Below, piece by piece: positions 1-11,321 of a DNA stretch of 64,000 bases. Within the stretch, counting starts at the first letter, position 1, and each line of letters starts with the position of its first letter. The stretch is from Serratia entomophila (GTDB lineage Bacteria; Pseudomonadota; Gammaproteobacteria; Enterobacterales; Enterobacteriaceae), in NCBI RefSeq assembly GCF_021462285.1, contig NZ_CP082787.1, forward strand, positions 3,038,001 through 3,102,000, written 5' to 3'. A program made the translations under genes and the position numbers. The notes beneath the pieces are model-generated. The model did not search any database. It saw only the letters and a program-made list of their open reading frames with translations, and was not told the origin of the DNA.

Positions 1-669
1 GGCAAGGCGCACGGCTGGAAACCGGGGCACAAGCAGGCTGCCGTCGACCCCATCGAGCCGCCGCAGCCGGTAATCCCCGCCGCCGTGGACGTCACCTCGC
101 CGCTGGCCGATCCTGCGCCGGCCCAGCGTTTCGACCTGCCGCAGGGCTGCCATTTCCGCACCTATTGGAACGGCGAAGCTAATGGCAGCGCGCTGTTTAT
201 CCCGAGTGGCGCGGCGCTGCGCTGCGGCGACGACGGCTGGTTGAACGGCAGCAGCAGCGCCCAGCTGCAGCAAAATGGCCAAACCGCAACGCCGGCGCTG
301 TGGTTCCATCAGGGTTATCCGCTGATGAACCTCAGCGTCGGCGATCGCCCGCTGAAGGTGGCCAGCGCCAATGCCCAACGGCTGGTGCTGGGCGCCAACC
401 CGCAGGCGCCGGGCAGCTTCCTGCTGTTGCCGTTCGAGCCGCAATTGCACGCCTGGTCGTTCAGCGGCGTAGTGATCGTCGAAATGCCGCGCGTGGACGC
501 CGCCGATGCCGACAAAGTTAAACAGCGCGTGCAGCAGGCGCAGACCGCCTGGCAGCCGCTGCTGGGCGCCTCGGCACCGCTGACCTTCAAACTGGTGGAA
601 AAGTTGGCCGCCGATCGGGCCGATCCCGCCAGCGGCAGCTACCTGGCGGTTAACGGCGCCACTCACTGA
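1..669 (+). CDS. Unidentified T6SS-cluster protein, C-terminal part
   Basis: The reading frame is open from the first base of the window, so this is the last 222 codons of a gene that starts upstream. The visible part begins with a charged, Pro-rich linker and continues as a mostly hydrophilic, beta-looking region without a membrane segment. I do not recognise a family. It ends 16 bp before tagJ, on the same strand and with the same high GC, so it very probably belongs to the T6SS operon, where a core or accessory component is expected. Nothing in the visible residues decides between a TssM-, TssA- or Tag-type role. Confidence 0.6.
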   Translation, partial: GKAHGWKPGHKQAAVDPIEPPQPVIPAAVDVTSPLADPAPAQRFDLPQGCHFRTYWNGEANGSALFIPSGAALRCGDDGWLNGSSSAQLQQNGQTATPALWFHQGYPLMNLSVGDRPLKVASANAQRLVLGANPQAPGSFLLLPFEPQLHAWSFSGVVIVEMPRVDAADADKVKQRVQQAQTAWQPLLGASAPLTFKLVEKLAADRADPASGSYLAVNGATH

Positions 670-685
670 TTATAAGGAAAGGCCT

Positions 686-1507
686 GTGAAATCATTAGCA
701 AGCATGTTGCAAGGCGGCTCGATCAGCGCCGCTGTCGGCGCAGTGGAAAATGAAATCAAAGCGCGGCCGGCGGATGCCGATCTGCGCGCTACCTTGGTGC
801 AACTGCTGTGCCTGAGCGGCAACTGGCAGCGCGCCAACGCGCAGCTGAAGTCCTGGCAGGCGCTGAAGCCTATCGCCCAACCGACCACCCTGCTGCTGAT
901 GCAGTCGGTCAACGCTGAACTGCAGCGACAGGCGGTATTTGCCGGCAACGCCACGCCGGCGCTGCTGCAGCAAAACCAGCCCTGGCTGCAGCAGATGCTT
1001 CAGGCGTTGCGCCTGGATGCGCAAGGCGAAACCGGGCAGGCGCAGGCGCTGCGCGACAGCGCGCTTGAGGCCGCCCCAGCCAGCGCCGGGCAGCTGACGT
1101 TGGCGCAGGGTGAGCAGGAACAGAGCCTGGCCTTCGAGTGGCTGACCGACGGCGACGGCCGCCTTGGCCCGGTGTGCGAACTGGCGCTGAACGGCGCCTA
1201 TTACTGGCTGCCGTTCGCCGATATCGCCGAAATTCAGTTCCAGGCGCCGCAAAGCGCCATCGATCTGGTGTGGAGCCATGCGCTGGTGCGGCTGCGCGAC
1301 GGCCGTGAGCAGGTCTGCCAACTGCCCGCCCGCTACCCGCTGGCGGAAAACAGCGACGACGCCCTGCTGCTCGGCCAACGCACAGCATGGCTGCCGCTGG
1401 GCGACGGCCCGCACTACGCCGGCCTGGGGCTGAAAACCTGGCTGAGCGAGAGCGATGAGTTTCCGCTGCACAGCCTGCGCCAACTGAGCTTTGGCGCGGG
1501 TGCCTGA
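686..1507 (+). CDS. tagJ: T6SS accessory protein TagJ (ImpE/SciE family)
   Basis: A 273-aa protein of the ImpE/SciE type, with an N-terminal helical repeat region (about residues 1-130) and a C-terminal domain with the FEWLTDGDGRLGP and GAYYWLPF segments typical of the family. In related systems TagJ binds the sheath protein TssB and helps recruit the ClpV ATPase, so it should act in the cytoplasm on contracted sheath. The start is GTG at 686, preceded by AAGGAAAGG. It lies 2 bp from tssE, which fits translational coupling. The family is clear; the ClpV-recruitment role is knowledge of homologues. Confidence 0.88.
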   Translation: MKSLASMLQGGSISAAVGAVENEIKARPADADLRATLVQLLCLSGNWQRANAQLKSWQALKPIAQPTTLLLMQSVNAELQRQAVFAGNATPALLQQNQPWLQQMLQALRLDAQGETGQAQALRDSALEAAPASAGQLTLAQGEQEQSLAFEWLTDGDGRLGPVCELALNGAYYWLPFADIAEIQFQAPQSAIDLVWSHALVRLRDGREQVCQLPARYPLAENSDDALLLGQRTAWLPLGDGPHYAGLGLKTWLSESDEFPLHSLRQLSFGAGA

Positions 1508-1509
1508 CG

Positions 1510-2085
1510 ATGAGCAACAAGCGACTCACCCATCATGATGACGGCGATCTGCGCCGTCAGGGCTATCGCTTCCGCCAGGACAGCGAGCGCCTGACGTCGC
1601 GCGACAAAATGCAGCCGGTGCTGCTCGACATGCTGACCGACGACGAGCCGCAAAAAAATCAGGAAGCCCAGCTGCGCAACCTGGTGTCGCACAGCGAGCT
1701 GCGCCGCCGGGTGCTGCGCGATCTGCAGTGGCTGTTCAACTGCGTCAACAGCGAATCCAATCTCGATCTGGGCGACTTCCCGCAGGTGCGGCGCTCGACG
1801 CTGAACTACGGCATCGCCTCGCTGGCCGGCAAACGCATGTCGGACATCGAGTGGCTGGACATCCAGCGCGCCCTGACCGAATCCATTCTCAATTTTGAAC
1901 CGCGCATTCTGCCCGAAGGGCTGCAGGTGCGCTGCATCTCTGACACCGGCTCGCTGGAGCTGCACAACGTGTTGTCGATCGAAATCAAGGGCCGCCTGTG
2001 GTGCGTGCCCTATCCGCTGGAGTTTCTGTTCCGTACCGACGTGGATCTGGAAAACGGCCACTTCGATCTGAAAGACATAGGGTAA
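1510..2085 (+). CDS. tssE: T6SS baseplate protein TssE (gp25-like)
   Basis: A 191-aa member of the GPW/gp25 family, homologous to phage T4 baseplate wedge protein gp25. The conserved gp25 core occupies roughly residues 60-180 and includes the LNYGIASLAG segment and the IEIKGRLWCVPYPLEFLFRT strand pair near the C-terminus. It should sit in the cytoplasmic baseplate that nucleates sheath assembly, with TssF and TssG encoded directly downstream. It starts 2 bp after the tagJ stop and ends 4 bp before tssF, so the genes form one tight operon. Confidence 0.93.
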   Translation: MSNKRLTHHDDGDLRRQGYRFRQDSERLTSRDKMQPVLLDMLTDDEPQKNQEAQLRNLVSHSELRRRVLRDLQWLFNCVNSESNLDLGDFPQVRRSTLNYGIASLAGKRMSDIEWLDIQRALTESILNFEPRILPEGLQVRCISDTGSLELHNVLSIEIKGRLWCVPYPLEFLFRTDVDLENGHFDLKDIG

Positions 2086-2089
2086 GGCG

Positions 2090-3976
2090 ATGGACGGAAA
2101 ACTTTTAGAGTATTACAACCGCGAGTTGGCCTATCTGCGCGAGATGGGCGCAGAGTTCGCCGAGCAATATCCGAAGGTGGCGGGCCGCCTCGGCATGCGC
2201 GGCATCGACGTGGCGGATCCCTACATCGAGCGGCTGATGGAGGGGTTCGCCTTCCTTACCTCGCGCGTGCAGCTGAAGATGGACGCGGAGTTTCCGCGTT
2301 TCTCCCAGCGCCTGCTGGAAATTATCTACCCTAACTACCTGTCGCCGACGCCGTCGATGGCGATCGCCGAACTGCAGCCGGACAGCAGCAAAGGCGACAT
2401 CAGCAGCGGCTTTGTGGTGCCGCGCGGCACCATGATGGACAGCCAGACGCTGAAAAAGAGCGGCATCACCTGCAGCTACACCACCGCGCACGACGTCACC
2501 CTGCAGCCGGTGCGGCTGAAAAGCGTCGAGCTGAGCGGCATTCCGGCGGATATCCCGCTGGCCAGCCTGGGCCTGCAACACAGCGGCTGCGTCAGCGCGC
2601 TGCGCATCCGTCTGGAATGCTACGAGAGCGTGACGCTCAACAACCTGCAGCTGGACCAGCTGATGTTCTACCTCGCCGGCCCGGACCTGCAGGCGCAACA
2701 GTTGCTGGAGTTGCTGATGCAGCACAGCGTCGGGATGGTTTGCCAAACGGTGGAAGCGCAGCCGCAACGGCGCGTGCTGGCGCTGGACGGGCTGCGGCAG
2801 GAAGGCTTCGCCGCCGATCAGGCGCTGCTGCCCAACGATCTGCGCAATTTCGAAGGCTATCGCCTGCTGCAGGAATATTTCGCCTTTCCGGCACGCTTTC
2901 AGTTCTTTAGCGTCAGCGGCATAAAACCGTTGCTGCAGAGCGTACGCGAAGGCAAAAAGGCGCTGCGTCAGTTCGAGATCCTGGTGCTGCTGGATCGGCA
3001 GGATGCGGCGCTGGAGCGCGTGATCGACGTCGCCCATTTGGCGCTGCACTGCACGCCGGTGATCAACCTGTTCCCCAAGGTCGCCGAACGCATCAAGGTC
3101 AGTGAAAAAAGCCATGAATATCACCTGGTGGTCGACAACATTCGGCCGCTGGATTACGAGGTATTCTCGGTGCAGCGGCTCGGCGGCAGCGCCAGCGAAA
3201 AACGCTACGAACAGGAATTCCGGCCGTTCTACAGCACCCTAAGCGCCGACGACGGCAACTACGGCGCCTATTTCTCGCTGCGCCGCGAACAGCGCACGCT
3301 GTCCGAACACGCCCGCCGCTACGGCACCCGCACCGGCTATGTCGGCTCAGAGGTGTTCGTTTCGCTGGTGGACGAACGCCAGTCGCCGTGGCACAGCGAT
3401 CTGAAATACCTGACGGCCGACGTGCTGTGCACCAGCCGTGACCTGCCGCTGATGCTGTTGCAGCAGGATCAGGGCAATTTCGTGATGCCGGATTCGATCC
3501 CGATCAAACAGGTGACGCTGAAAAAGGGCCCCACGCCGCCGCGCCCGGCGCTGGCCGAGGGGATGATCACCTGGCGGTTGATCAGCCAGCTGCAGCTCAA
3601 CTACCTCAGCATGATGGACGGCGATCCGCAACAGGGCGCCGCCAGCCTGCGCCAGCTGCTCGGGCTGTACGGCAATCTGAGCGAGCCGGCGGTGGCCAAG
3701 CAGATCCAGGGCGTGCGCCACTGCAATCTGCGCCCGGTCTATCGCCGGGTGCCGGAGCCCGGGCCTATCGTATTTGCCCGCGGCATCGCCATCGATCTGA
3801 CCGTCGATGAGCAGGCGTTCTCCGGCAGCAGCCCTTACCTGCTCGGCAGCGTGCTGGAACGGCTGTTTTCCCGGCTGGTGGCGATGAACACCTTTACCGA
3901 AGTGACGCTTTCCAGCCAGCAGCGCGGCGAGATCGCCCACTGGCAGGCGCGCATGGGCAAAAGGACGCTGATATGA
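2090..3976 (+). CDS. tssF: T6SS baseplate subunit TssF
   Basis: A 628-aa protein of the VasA/ImpG family, the usual TssF length. It opens with the hallmark LLEYYNRELAYLREMGAEFA and then a segment ending in MEGFAFLTSRVQLKMDAEFPRF, both typical of TssF N-termini. TssF forms the baseplate wedge with TssG, TssE and TssK and connects it to the membrane complex. The stop codon overlaps the tssG start by 4 bp (ATGA), as expected for two subunits made in fixed ratio. No anomaly is seen. Confidence 0.95.
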   Translation: MDGKLLEYYNRELAYLREMGAEFAEQYPKVAGRLGMRGIDVADPYIERLMEGFAFLTSRVQLKMDAEFPRFSQRLLEIIYPNYLSPTPSMAIAELQPDSSKGDISSGFVVPRGTMMDSQTLKKSGITCSYTTAHDVTLQPVRLKSVELSGIPADIPLASLGLQHSGCVSALRIRLECYESVTLNNLQLDQLMFYLAGPDLQAQQLLELLMQHSVGMVCQTVEAQPQRRVLALDGLRQEGFAADQALLPNDLRNFEGYRLLQEYFAFPARFQFFSVSGIKPLLQSVREGKKALRQFEILVLLDRQDAALERVIDVAHLALHCTPVINLFPKVAERIKVSEKSHEYHLVVDNIRPLDYEVFSVQRLGGSASEKRYEQEFRPFYSTLSADDGNYGAYFSLRREQRTLSEHARRYGTRTGYVGSEVFVSLVDERQSPWHSDLKYLTADVLCTSRDLPLMLLQQDQGNFVMPDSIPIKQVTLKKGPTPPRPALAEGMITWRLISQLQLNYLSMMDGDPQQGAASLRQLLGLYGNLSEPAVAKQIQGVRHCNLRPVYRRVPEPGPIVFARGIAIDLTVDEQAFSGSSPYLLGSVLERLFSRLVAMNTFTEVTLSSQQRGEIAHWQARMGKRTLI

Positions 3977-5043
3977 GTGCAGACATCAGCGAAACGGCGC
4001 TGGCGCCGCCGAGGATCACCGCGCTGCACCGTCTGCCGGAAGATTTCTGGCTGCGGCTGAGCCAGGCGCCCTATAAGCACGACCTGTTTCAACTGCTGCG
4101 CCGCCTCGACGCTCAGGGCGGCCAGCCTTATCTGCTGGGGCGCGCCCCGCTGCCGCGCCACGAAATGCTGCGGCTGGGGCAAGAGCCTTCGCTGTCGTTC
4201 GCCCCCTCGACGCTGGCGCAGGTCAGCCCAAGGCCGCAAAGCCCGCTGCACGACGTCTCTATTTTCAGCTTCGGCCTGTTCGGCCCCAACGGGCCACTGC
4301 CGCTGCACCTGACCGAATACGTGCGCGAACGGGTTTACCACCACCAGGACACCACCCTGCTGGCCTTCGCCAACCTGTTCCATCACCGGCTGACGCTGCT
4401 GTTTTACCGCGCCTGGGCCGATGCGCAGCCGACGGTTTCTCTGGATCGCCCGGACAACCGGCGTTTTGACGACTACCTTTCCAGCCTGATCGGCATCGGG
4501 CAGCCGGCACAGCGGGAACGCGACAGCATCAACGCCCACGCTAAACATTTTATGGCCGGTCATCTGATCCGCCACAGCCGCGATCCGGAAGGCCTGAGCA
4601 AAATCTTGCAGCAGTACTTCAAGGTGCCGGTGCGCATAGTGGAAAACGTGCCGCACTGGCTGCGGGTGGAAAAACGCGAACAGGCGCGACTCAAGGCCGG
4701 CCGCGGTGTGCCACGCCTCGGCGAATCTTCGTTCCTCGGCATTGCGGTGCGCGATATCCAGCACAAGTTTCGCATCGAGCTGGGGCCGATGTCGCTGCAC
4801 GACTATACGCGTTTCCTGCCCGGCGCCGAGCTGTGCCGGCAGTTGCGCGACTGGGTGCGCCAATATCTGGGCATCGAATTTGTCTGGGAACTGCGGCTGA
4901 TTCTGGAAAAGGATCAGTTGCAGGGCACGCAACTCGGCGGCGCTCAACGCCTGGGGTTGAGCAGCTGGCTGGCCGACGCCCGCCGCCTGCGCGCGCTCGA
5001 CGATCTGACCTTCAGCCCCGAACCGCTGGAAAAGCCGTTTTGA
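3973..5043 (+). CDS. tssG: T6SS baseplate subunit TssG
   Basis: A 356-aa VasB/ImpH family protein. The segment with PYKHDLFQLLRRLDAQGG, the FGLFGPNGPLPLHLTEY motif and the following HHRLTLLFYRAWADAQP are characteristic of TssG. Two TssG-type foldon regions bind TssF in the baseplate wedge. It overlaps tssF by 4 bp and is followed by a 56-bp gap before tssH that contains only a Shine-Dalgarno region (GAGGAAA). Confidence 0.94.
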   Translation: MSADISETALAPPRITALHRLPEDFWLRLSQAPYKHDLFQLLRRLDAQGGQPYLLGRAPLPRHEMLRLGQEPSLSFAPSTLAQVSPRPQSPLHDVSIFSFGLFGPNGPLPLHLTEYVRERVYHHQDTTLLAFANLFHHRLTLLFYRAWADAQPTVSLDRPDNRRFDDYLSSLIGIGQPAQRERDSINAHAKHFMAGHLIRHSRDPEGLSKILQQYFKVPVRIVENVPHWLRVEKREQARLKAGRGVPRLGESSFLGIAVRDIQHKFRIELGPMSLHDYTRFLPGAELCRQLRDWVRQYLGIEFVWELRLILEKDQLQGTQLGGAQRLGLSSWLADARRLRALDDLTFSPEPLEKPF

Positions 5044-5099
5044 CCTTTATTCTGGCCGGAGCCGCTAGCGCTCCGCCACTCTGAGACCTGAGGAAAACC

Positions 5100-7760
5100 A
5101 TGTCTGAAATCAGCCGCTCGGTATTATTCGGCAAACTGGATAGCCTGTTATTCACCTCTCTGGAAAGTGCGACGGCGTTTTGCAAGCTGCGCGGGAACCC
5201 CTACGTTGAGCTGGCCCACTGGCTGCATCAGCTGATACAATCGCCGGACGGCGATCTGCAACAGGTGATCCGCCACTTCGCGCTGGACGAAGCGCAGCTG
5301 GCACGCGATATCGTCGAGGCGCTCGACCGTCTGCCGCGCGGCGCCAGCGCGATTTCCGATCTCTCCGAGCACATCGACAGCGCGGTGGAACGCGCCTGGG
5401 TGTATGGTTCGCTGAAATTCGGCGCCGCCCGCATCCGCGGCGGCCATCTGCTGCTCGCCATTCTCAAAACCTACAGCCTGCGCCATCTGCTGAAGGCCAT
5501 CTCCGCCCAGTTCGATCGCGTCAACGCCGATCTGCTGATGGACCAGTTTGCCGCCATTACCGCCCAGTCTGCGGAGAACGCACTGGAGCCGACGGCGGAA
5601 AACGGCGCCGAAGGCGAGCCGGGCGCGCCGCGCGCCGGCGGCAGCGTGCTGGCGCAGTATGCTCAGGATCTGACCGCCAAGGCGCGCAACGGCGAGATTG
5701 ACCCGGTCGCCGGGCGTGACGAAGAGATCCGGCAAATTGTCGATATCCTGATGCGTCGCCGCCAAAATAATCCGCTGCTGACCGGCGAAGCCGGGGTCGG
5801 CAAAACCGCGGTGGTAGAGGGCCTGGCGCTGCGCATCGTGGCCGGTGACGTGCCGCCGCAGCTGCGCGACGTGCAGCTGTATCTGCTGGATATCGGCATG
5901 CTGCAGGCCGGCGCCGGGGTCAAAGGCGAGTTTGAAAAACGCCTGCAAACGGTGATCGACGAAGTGCAGTCCAGCCCGACGCCGATCATTTTGTTTATCG
6001 ACGAAATCCATACGCTGATCGGCGCCGGTGGCGCGCAGGGCACCGGCGACGCCGCCAACCTGCTGAAGCCGGCGCTGGCGCGCGGCCAGCTGCGCACCGT
6101 CGGCGCCACCACCTGGTCAGAATACAAAAAATACATTGAGAAAGATCCGGCGCTGACCCGCCGCTTCCAGGTGGTTCAGGTGCATGAGCCGAGCGAGGAC
6201 AAGGCGCTGCTGATGCTGCGCAGCACCGTCAGCCCGCTGGAACAGCACCACCGCATACTGCTGCTGGACGAAGCGGTCGACGCCGCGGTGCGCCTGTCGC
6301 ATCGCTATATTCCGGCGCGCCAACTGCCGGACAAAGCGGTGGCGCTGTTGGATACCGCCTGCGCGCGCGTGGCGGTCAGCCAGCATGCGGAGCCTGCGCA
6401 GGTGGAAGACTGCCGCCACCGCATCGACGCCCTGCAGATCGAGCTGGAGATCGCCCGGCGCGAAGCCAAGGTCGGCATCGGCAATCCACAGCGCCCGCAG
6501 GAAATCGAAACCCAGCTGGCCGCGCTGCAGCAGGAGCTGGAACAGCTCACCGCCCGCTGGCAGGAAGAGCTGGCCCTGATCCGGCAGATTATCGATCTGC
6601 GCGCTCAGCTGCACCGGCAGGAAGCCGAGCCGGCCGACGACGAAACCGAATTACAGCCCGCCCCTTCCGCCGATGAGCTGCGCACGCAGCTGAGTGAACT
6701 GCAGCAGCGGCTGAATGCCCTGCAGGGTGAAGCGCCGCTGATTTTCGCCGCGGTCGACGCCAACATCGTGGCGGCGGTGGTCTCCGACTGGACCGGCATC
6801 CCGCTGGGCCGCATGGTGAAAAACGAAATCGAGGCGGTGCTGCAGCTGTCGGATACGCTGAATCAGCGGGTCATCGGCCAGCGGCATGCGCTGGATCTGA
6901 TCGCCCGCCGGGTGCGCACCGCGCGCGCGCGCCTGGACGATCCGAACAAACCGGTCGGGGTGTTCCTGCTGGCCGGGCCTTCCGGCGTGGGTAAAACCGA
7001 AACCGCGCTGGCGCTGGCGGAAACGCTGTACGGCGGCGAGCAGAACGTCATTACCATCAACATGAGCGAATTCCAGGAATCGCACACCGTCTCGACGCTG
7101 AAAGGCGCGCCCCCTGGCTACGTCGGCTACGGCGAAGGCGGCGTGTTGACCGAAGCGGTGCGCCGCCGGCCGTACAGCGTAGTGCTGCTGGACGAGATCG
7201 AGAAGGCGCATCCGGACGTGCACGAGATCTTCTTCCAGGTGTTCGACAAAGGCTGGATGGAGGACGGCGAAGGCCGCCATATCGATTTTCGCAACACCAT
7301 CATCATTCTCACCTCCAACGTCGGCACCGATCTGATTGCCGGGTTGTGCAGCGATCCGGATCTGATGCCGGAACCGGAGGCGCTGAGCGGCGCCCTGCGC
7401 GAACCGCTGCTGTCGGTATTCCCGGCGGCGCTGCTCGGCCGTCTGCTGGTCGTGCCTTATTACCCGCTGACCGACGCCACGCTGGGCAACATCGTGCGCC
7501 TGCAGCTGGGCCGCGTGCAGCGCCGCCTGGCGGAGAACCACGATATTGCCTGCACCTTCGACGACGCGGTGATCGAGCAGATCGTCAGCCGCTGCACCGA
7601 GGTGGAATCCGGCGGCCGCATGGTCGACGCCATCCTGACCAACACGCTGCTGCCGCAGATCAGCCACACCCTGCTGACCGGCAGCGCCAACGACCAGCGC
7701 TATCGCCAACTGCATATCGCGCTGCAGCAGAACGAGTTTATTTGTCAATTTCAGGCATAA
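5100..7760 (+). CDS. tssH: T6SS AAA+ ATPase TssH (ClpV)
   Basis: An 886-aa ClpB-type unfoldase with two AAA+ modules. The first Walker A motif (GEAGVGKTA) is near residue 230 with Walker B LFIDEIHTL; the second Walker A (GPSGVGKTE) is near residue 626 with VVLLDEIEKAHPDVHE following. A helical insertion resembling the ClpB middle domain lies between them, around residues 430-560. The N-terminal domain (about 1-160) should bind the N-terminal helix of TssC in contracted sheath. The enzyme disassembles spent sheath for re-use. Length and motif order match ClpV rather than the chaperone ClpB, as does the position after tssG. Confidence 0.96.
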   Translation: MSEISRSVLFGKLDSLLFTSLESATAFCKLRGNPYVELAHWLHQLIQSPDGDLQQVIRHFALDEAQLARDIVEALDRLPRGASAISDLSEHIDSAVERAWVYGSLKFGAARIRGGHLLLAILKTYSLRHLLKAISAQFDRVNADLLMDQFAAITAQSAENALEPTAENGAEGEPGAPRAGGSVLAQYAQDLTAKARNGEIDPVAGRDEEIRQIVDILMRRRQNNPLLTGEAGVGKTAVVEGLALRIVAGDVPPQLRDVQLYLLDIGMLQAGAGVKGEFEKRLQTVIDEVQSSPTPIILFIDEIHTLIGAGGAQGTGDAANLLKPALARGQLRTVGATTWSEYKKYIEKDPALTRRFQVVQVHEPSEDKALLMLRSTVSPLEQHHRILLLDEAVDAAVRLSHRYIPARQLPDKAVALLDTACARVAVSQHAEPAQVEDCRHRIDALQIELEIARREAKVGIGNPQRPQEIETQLAALQQELEQLTARWQEELALIRQIIDLRAQLHRQEAEPADDETELQPAPSADELRTQLSELQQRLNALQGEAPLIFAAVDANIVAAVVSDWTGIPLGRMVKNEIEAVLQLSDTLNQRVIGQRHALDLIARRVRTARARLDDPNKPVGVFLLAGPSGVGKTETALALAETLYGGEQNVITINMSEFQESHTVSTLKGAPPGYVGYGEGGVLTEAVRRRPYSVVLLDEIEKAHPDVHEIFFQVFDKGWMEDGEGRHIDFRNTIIILTSNVGTDLIAGLCSDPDLMPEPEALSGALREPLLSVFPAALLGRLLVVPYYPLTDATLGNIVRLQLGRVQRRLAENHDIACTFDDAVIEQIVSRCTEVESGGRMVDAILTNTLLPQISHTLLTGSANDQRYRQLHIALQQNEFICQFQA

Positions 7761-7791
7761 CGCCGCGGCCGCCGATATGGCGGCCATTTGA

Positions 7792-9237
<1,446 letters not shown>

Positions 9238-9251
9238 TCCCGGCGCCCCCT

Positions 9252-9269
9252 GGCCCGCCGCAGCGGGCC
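9252..9269 (+). terminator. GC hairpin between ppkA and vgrG
   Basis: Perfect 7-bp stem GGCCCGC/GCGGGCC with a CGCA loop in the 107-bp gap between ppkA and vgrG. No T-run follows, so it is at most an attenuator or a processing site rather than a full intrinsic terminator. Confidence 0.4.
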
Positions 9270-9344
9270 CTTACCCTATTTCATGAGACTGACGCGTAAA
9301 TGCCCCATCCCAAGGGCGCCACGTCATTCACAGAGGACGTTCTC

Positions 9345-11273
9345 ATGCTGAACCGCATTATTGCGCATACGCCATTGGGCCAAGAGCAATTGCTGTTTTA
9401 TTCACTGGAAGGGACCGAAGCGCTTTCCGCTCTGTTTAACTTCGATATCGAACTGCTGAGCAAAGATGCTCGCCTGGACCGCAAGGCGCTGCTCGGCCAA
9501 CCGCTGACGCTGGAGATCCCGACCCAGGGCTTTCTCAGCGCCCCCCGCTGCCTGAACGGCAAGGTCACCGCGATCGCCGTCAGCAGCGAAGAGATCGGCG
9601 GCACCCGCTATGCGGTGTACAAGCTGCAGGTACAGCCGGACCTGTGGCCGATGACCAAGGACCGCAACTTCCGTATCTTCCAGGAACAGACGGTGCCGCA
9701 GATAGTCAAGACCCTGCTGAGCGAACACCATGTACAAATCGAAGATCGGCTGACCGGCGACTATCGCCTGTGGGGCTACTGCGTGCAGTACAACGAGAGC
9801 AGCTTCAACTTCATCAGCCGGCTGATGGAGCTGGAGGGCATCTATTACTATTTCAAACATGAGATGGGCAAGCACACCCTGGTGTTGGGCGATGCGCCCC
9901 ATCACCACCAGCCTTATCCCGGTTACGAAATAATCCCTTATCATCTGACCCCGTCCGGCGGCAGCACCAGCGAAGAAGGCATCAGCCAGTGGACGCTGTC
10001 CGATCGCGTTACGCCGGGGATCTACAGCCTTGACGACTACGACTTCCGCAAACCCAACGCCTGGCTGTTCCAGGCGCGCCAGAACCCGGTTTCACCGACG
10101 CCGGGCCAGATCGACGTTTATGACTGGCCGGGCCGTTACACCGAGCATCAGCAGGGGGAGTTCTACGCCCGCATCCGCCAGGAAGCCTGGCAGGCCGAAC
10201 ACCAGCAGATTAAAGGCACCGCCACCGCGCTGGGGATCGCTCCCGGCAGCACCTTCACGCTGTATAACGCGCCGCATGCCGACGACAACCGCGAATACCT
10301 GACGCTGCAGGCCAAATACCGGCTGAAAGAGAACCGCTACGCCAGCGGCGACGCCCAGAGCAGCGAGCACCGCATCGACTTCACCGTGCTGCCGGCGGAT
10401 ATTCCCTGGCACCCGGCGCAGCAAGCCCCGTGGCCGAAGACCCACGGCCCGCAAACCGCCCGGGTGGTCGGCCCGGCCGGGGAATCAATCTGGACCGACA
10501 AATACGGCCGCATCAAGGTGAAGTTCCACTGGGACCGTTTCGGGCCGAAGGACGACGGCAGCTCCTGCTGGGTGCGCGTCTCCAGCGCCTGGGCCGGCCA
10601 GGGCTACGGCGGGGTGCAGATCCCGCGCGTCAACGACGAAGTGGTGGTGGACTTTATCAACGGCGATCCGGACCGCCCCATCGTTACCGGCCGGGTGTAT
10701 AACGACGCCAGCATGCCGCCATGGGCGCTGCCGGCCGCCGCCACCCAGATGGGCTTTATGAGCCGTTCCAAGGACGGCACCGCGGACAACGCCAACGCCC
10801 TGCGCTTCGAGGACAAAGCCGGCGCCGAGCAGGTGTGGATCCAGGCGGAACGCAATATGGACACCCAGGTGAAGAACGATGAGAGCCACTCCATCGATAA
10901 CGACCACACGCACCTGGTGGGCGGCAACCAGATCAAACGGGTGGTGCTCAACCAGGCCACCGGCGTGAAAGGCGACGCCTCGGCGCTGACCGGCAAAACG
11001 CGCGCCGACAACGTGGTGGAGGCCTTCACCCTCGGTTCCGGCGAATCGCTGCGGCTGGAGTGTGGCGAAAGCGTGATTGAATTGTTGGCCAACGGCCAAA
11101 TCAACATCACCGGCACCAGCTTTAACATCACGGTGAAAGAGGATGGCGAGGTCAACACCGGCGGCCAGCTGGATCTCAACCCGCCGGGCGGCGCCGCGCG
11201 CACCGCTGCGCCGGGTTCGGGCCACCAGGCGGCCATTCAGAGCGCGGTCGATCGGCTGTTCCCAACCAAGTAG
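9345..11273 (+). CDS. vgrG: T6SS spike protein VgrG (Tssi)
   Basis: A 642-aa VgrG with gp27-like N-terminal region (PLGQEQLLFYSLEGTEALS) and gp5-like OB-fold and beta-helix, including WTDKYGRIKVKFHWDR and the PRVNDEVVVDFINGDPDRPIVTGRVYN block. The protein ends soon after the beta-helix (GGQLDLNPPGGAA), so there is no extra effector domain. The ATG at 9345 follows AGAGGA and is preferred over 9300. Its position directly before an effector-immunity cassette suggests it carries that cargo. Confidence 0.95.
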   Translation: MLNRIIAHTPLGQEQLLFYSLEGTEALSALFNFDIELLSKDARLDRKALLGQPLTLEIPTQGFLSAPRCLNGKVTAIAVSSEEIGGTRYAVYKLQVQPDLWPMTKDRNFRIFQEQTVPQIVKTLLSEHHVQIEDRLTGDYRLWGYCVQYNESSFNFISRLMELEGIYYYFKHEMGKHTLVLGDAPHHHQPYPGYEIIPYHLTPSGGSTSEEGISQWTLSDRVTPGIYSLDDYDFRKPNAWLFQARQNPVSPTPGQIDVYDWPGRYTEHQQGEFYARIRQEAWQAEHQQIKGTATALGIAPGSTFTLYNAPHADDNREYLTLQAKYRLKENRYASGDAQSSEHRIDFTVLPADIPWHPAQQAPWPKTHGPQTARVVGPAGESIWTDKYGRIKVKFHWDRFGPKDDGSSCWVRVSSAWAGQGYGGVQIPRVNDEVVVDFINGDPDRPIVTGRVYNDASMPPWALPAAATQMGFMSRSKDGTADNANALRFEDKAGAEQVWIQAERNMDTQVKNDESHSIDNDHTHLVGGNQIKRVVLNQATGVKGDASALTGKTRADNVVEAFTLGSGESLRLECGESVIELLANGQINITGTSFNITVKEDGEVNTGGQLDLNPPGGAARTAAPGSGHQAAIQSAVDRLFPTK

Positions 11274-11321
11274 GCGAGTGGTACGCCGGGAAAGCCGGTT
11301 AACGCCGCTCCCCGAGCGGCG

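Noticed and set aside
695..1483. Long minus-strand frames opposite tagJ and the other T6SS genes
   Set aside because: They are shadows of high-GC genes, with low-complexity Arg/Ala/Gln-rich translations and no family resemblance.
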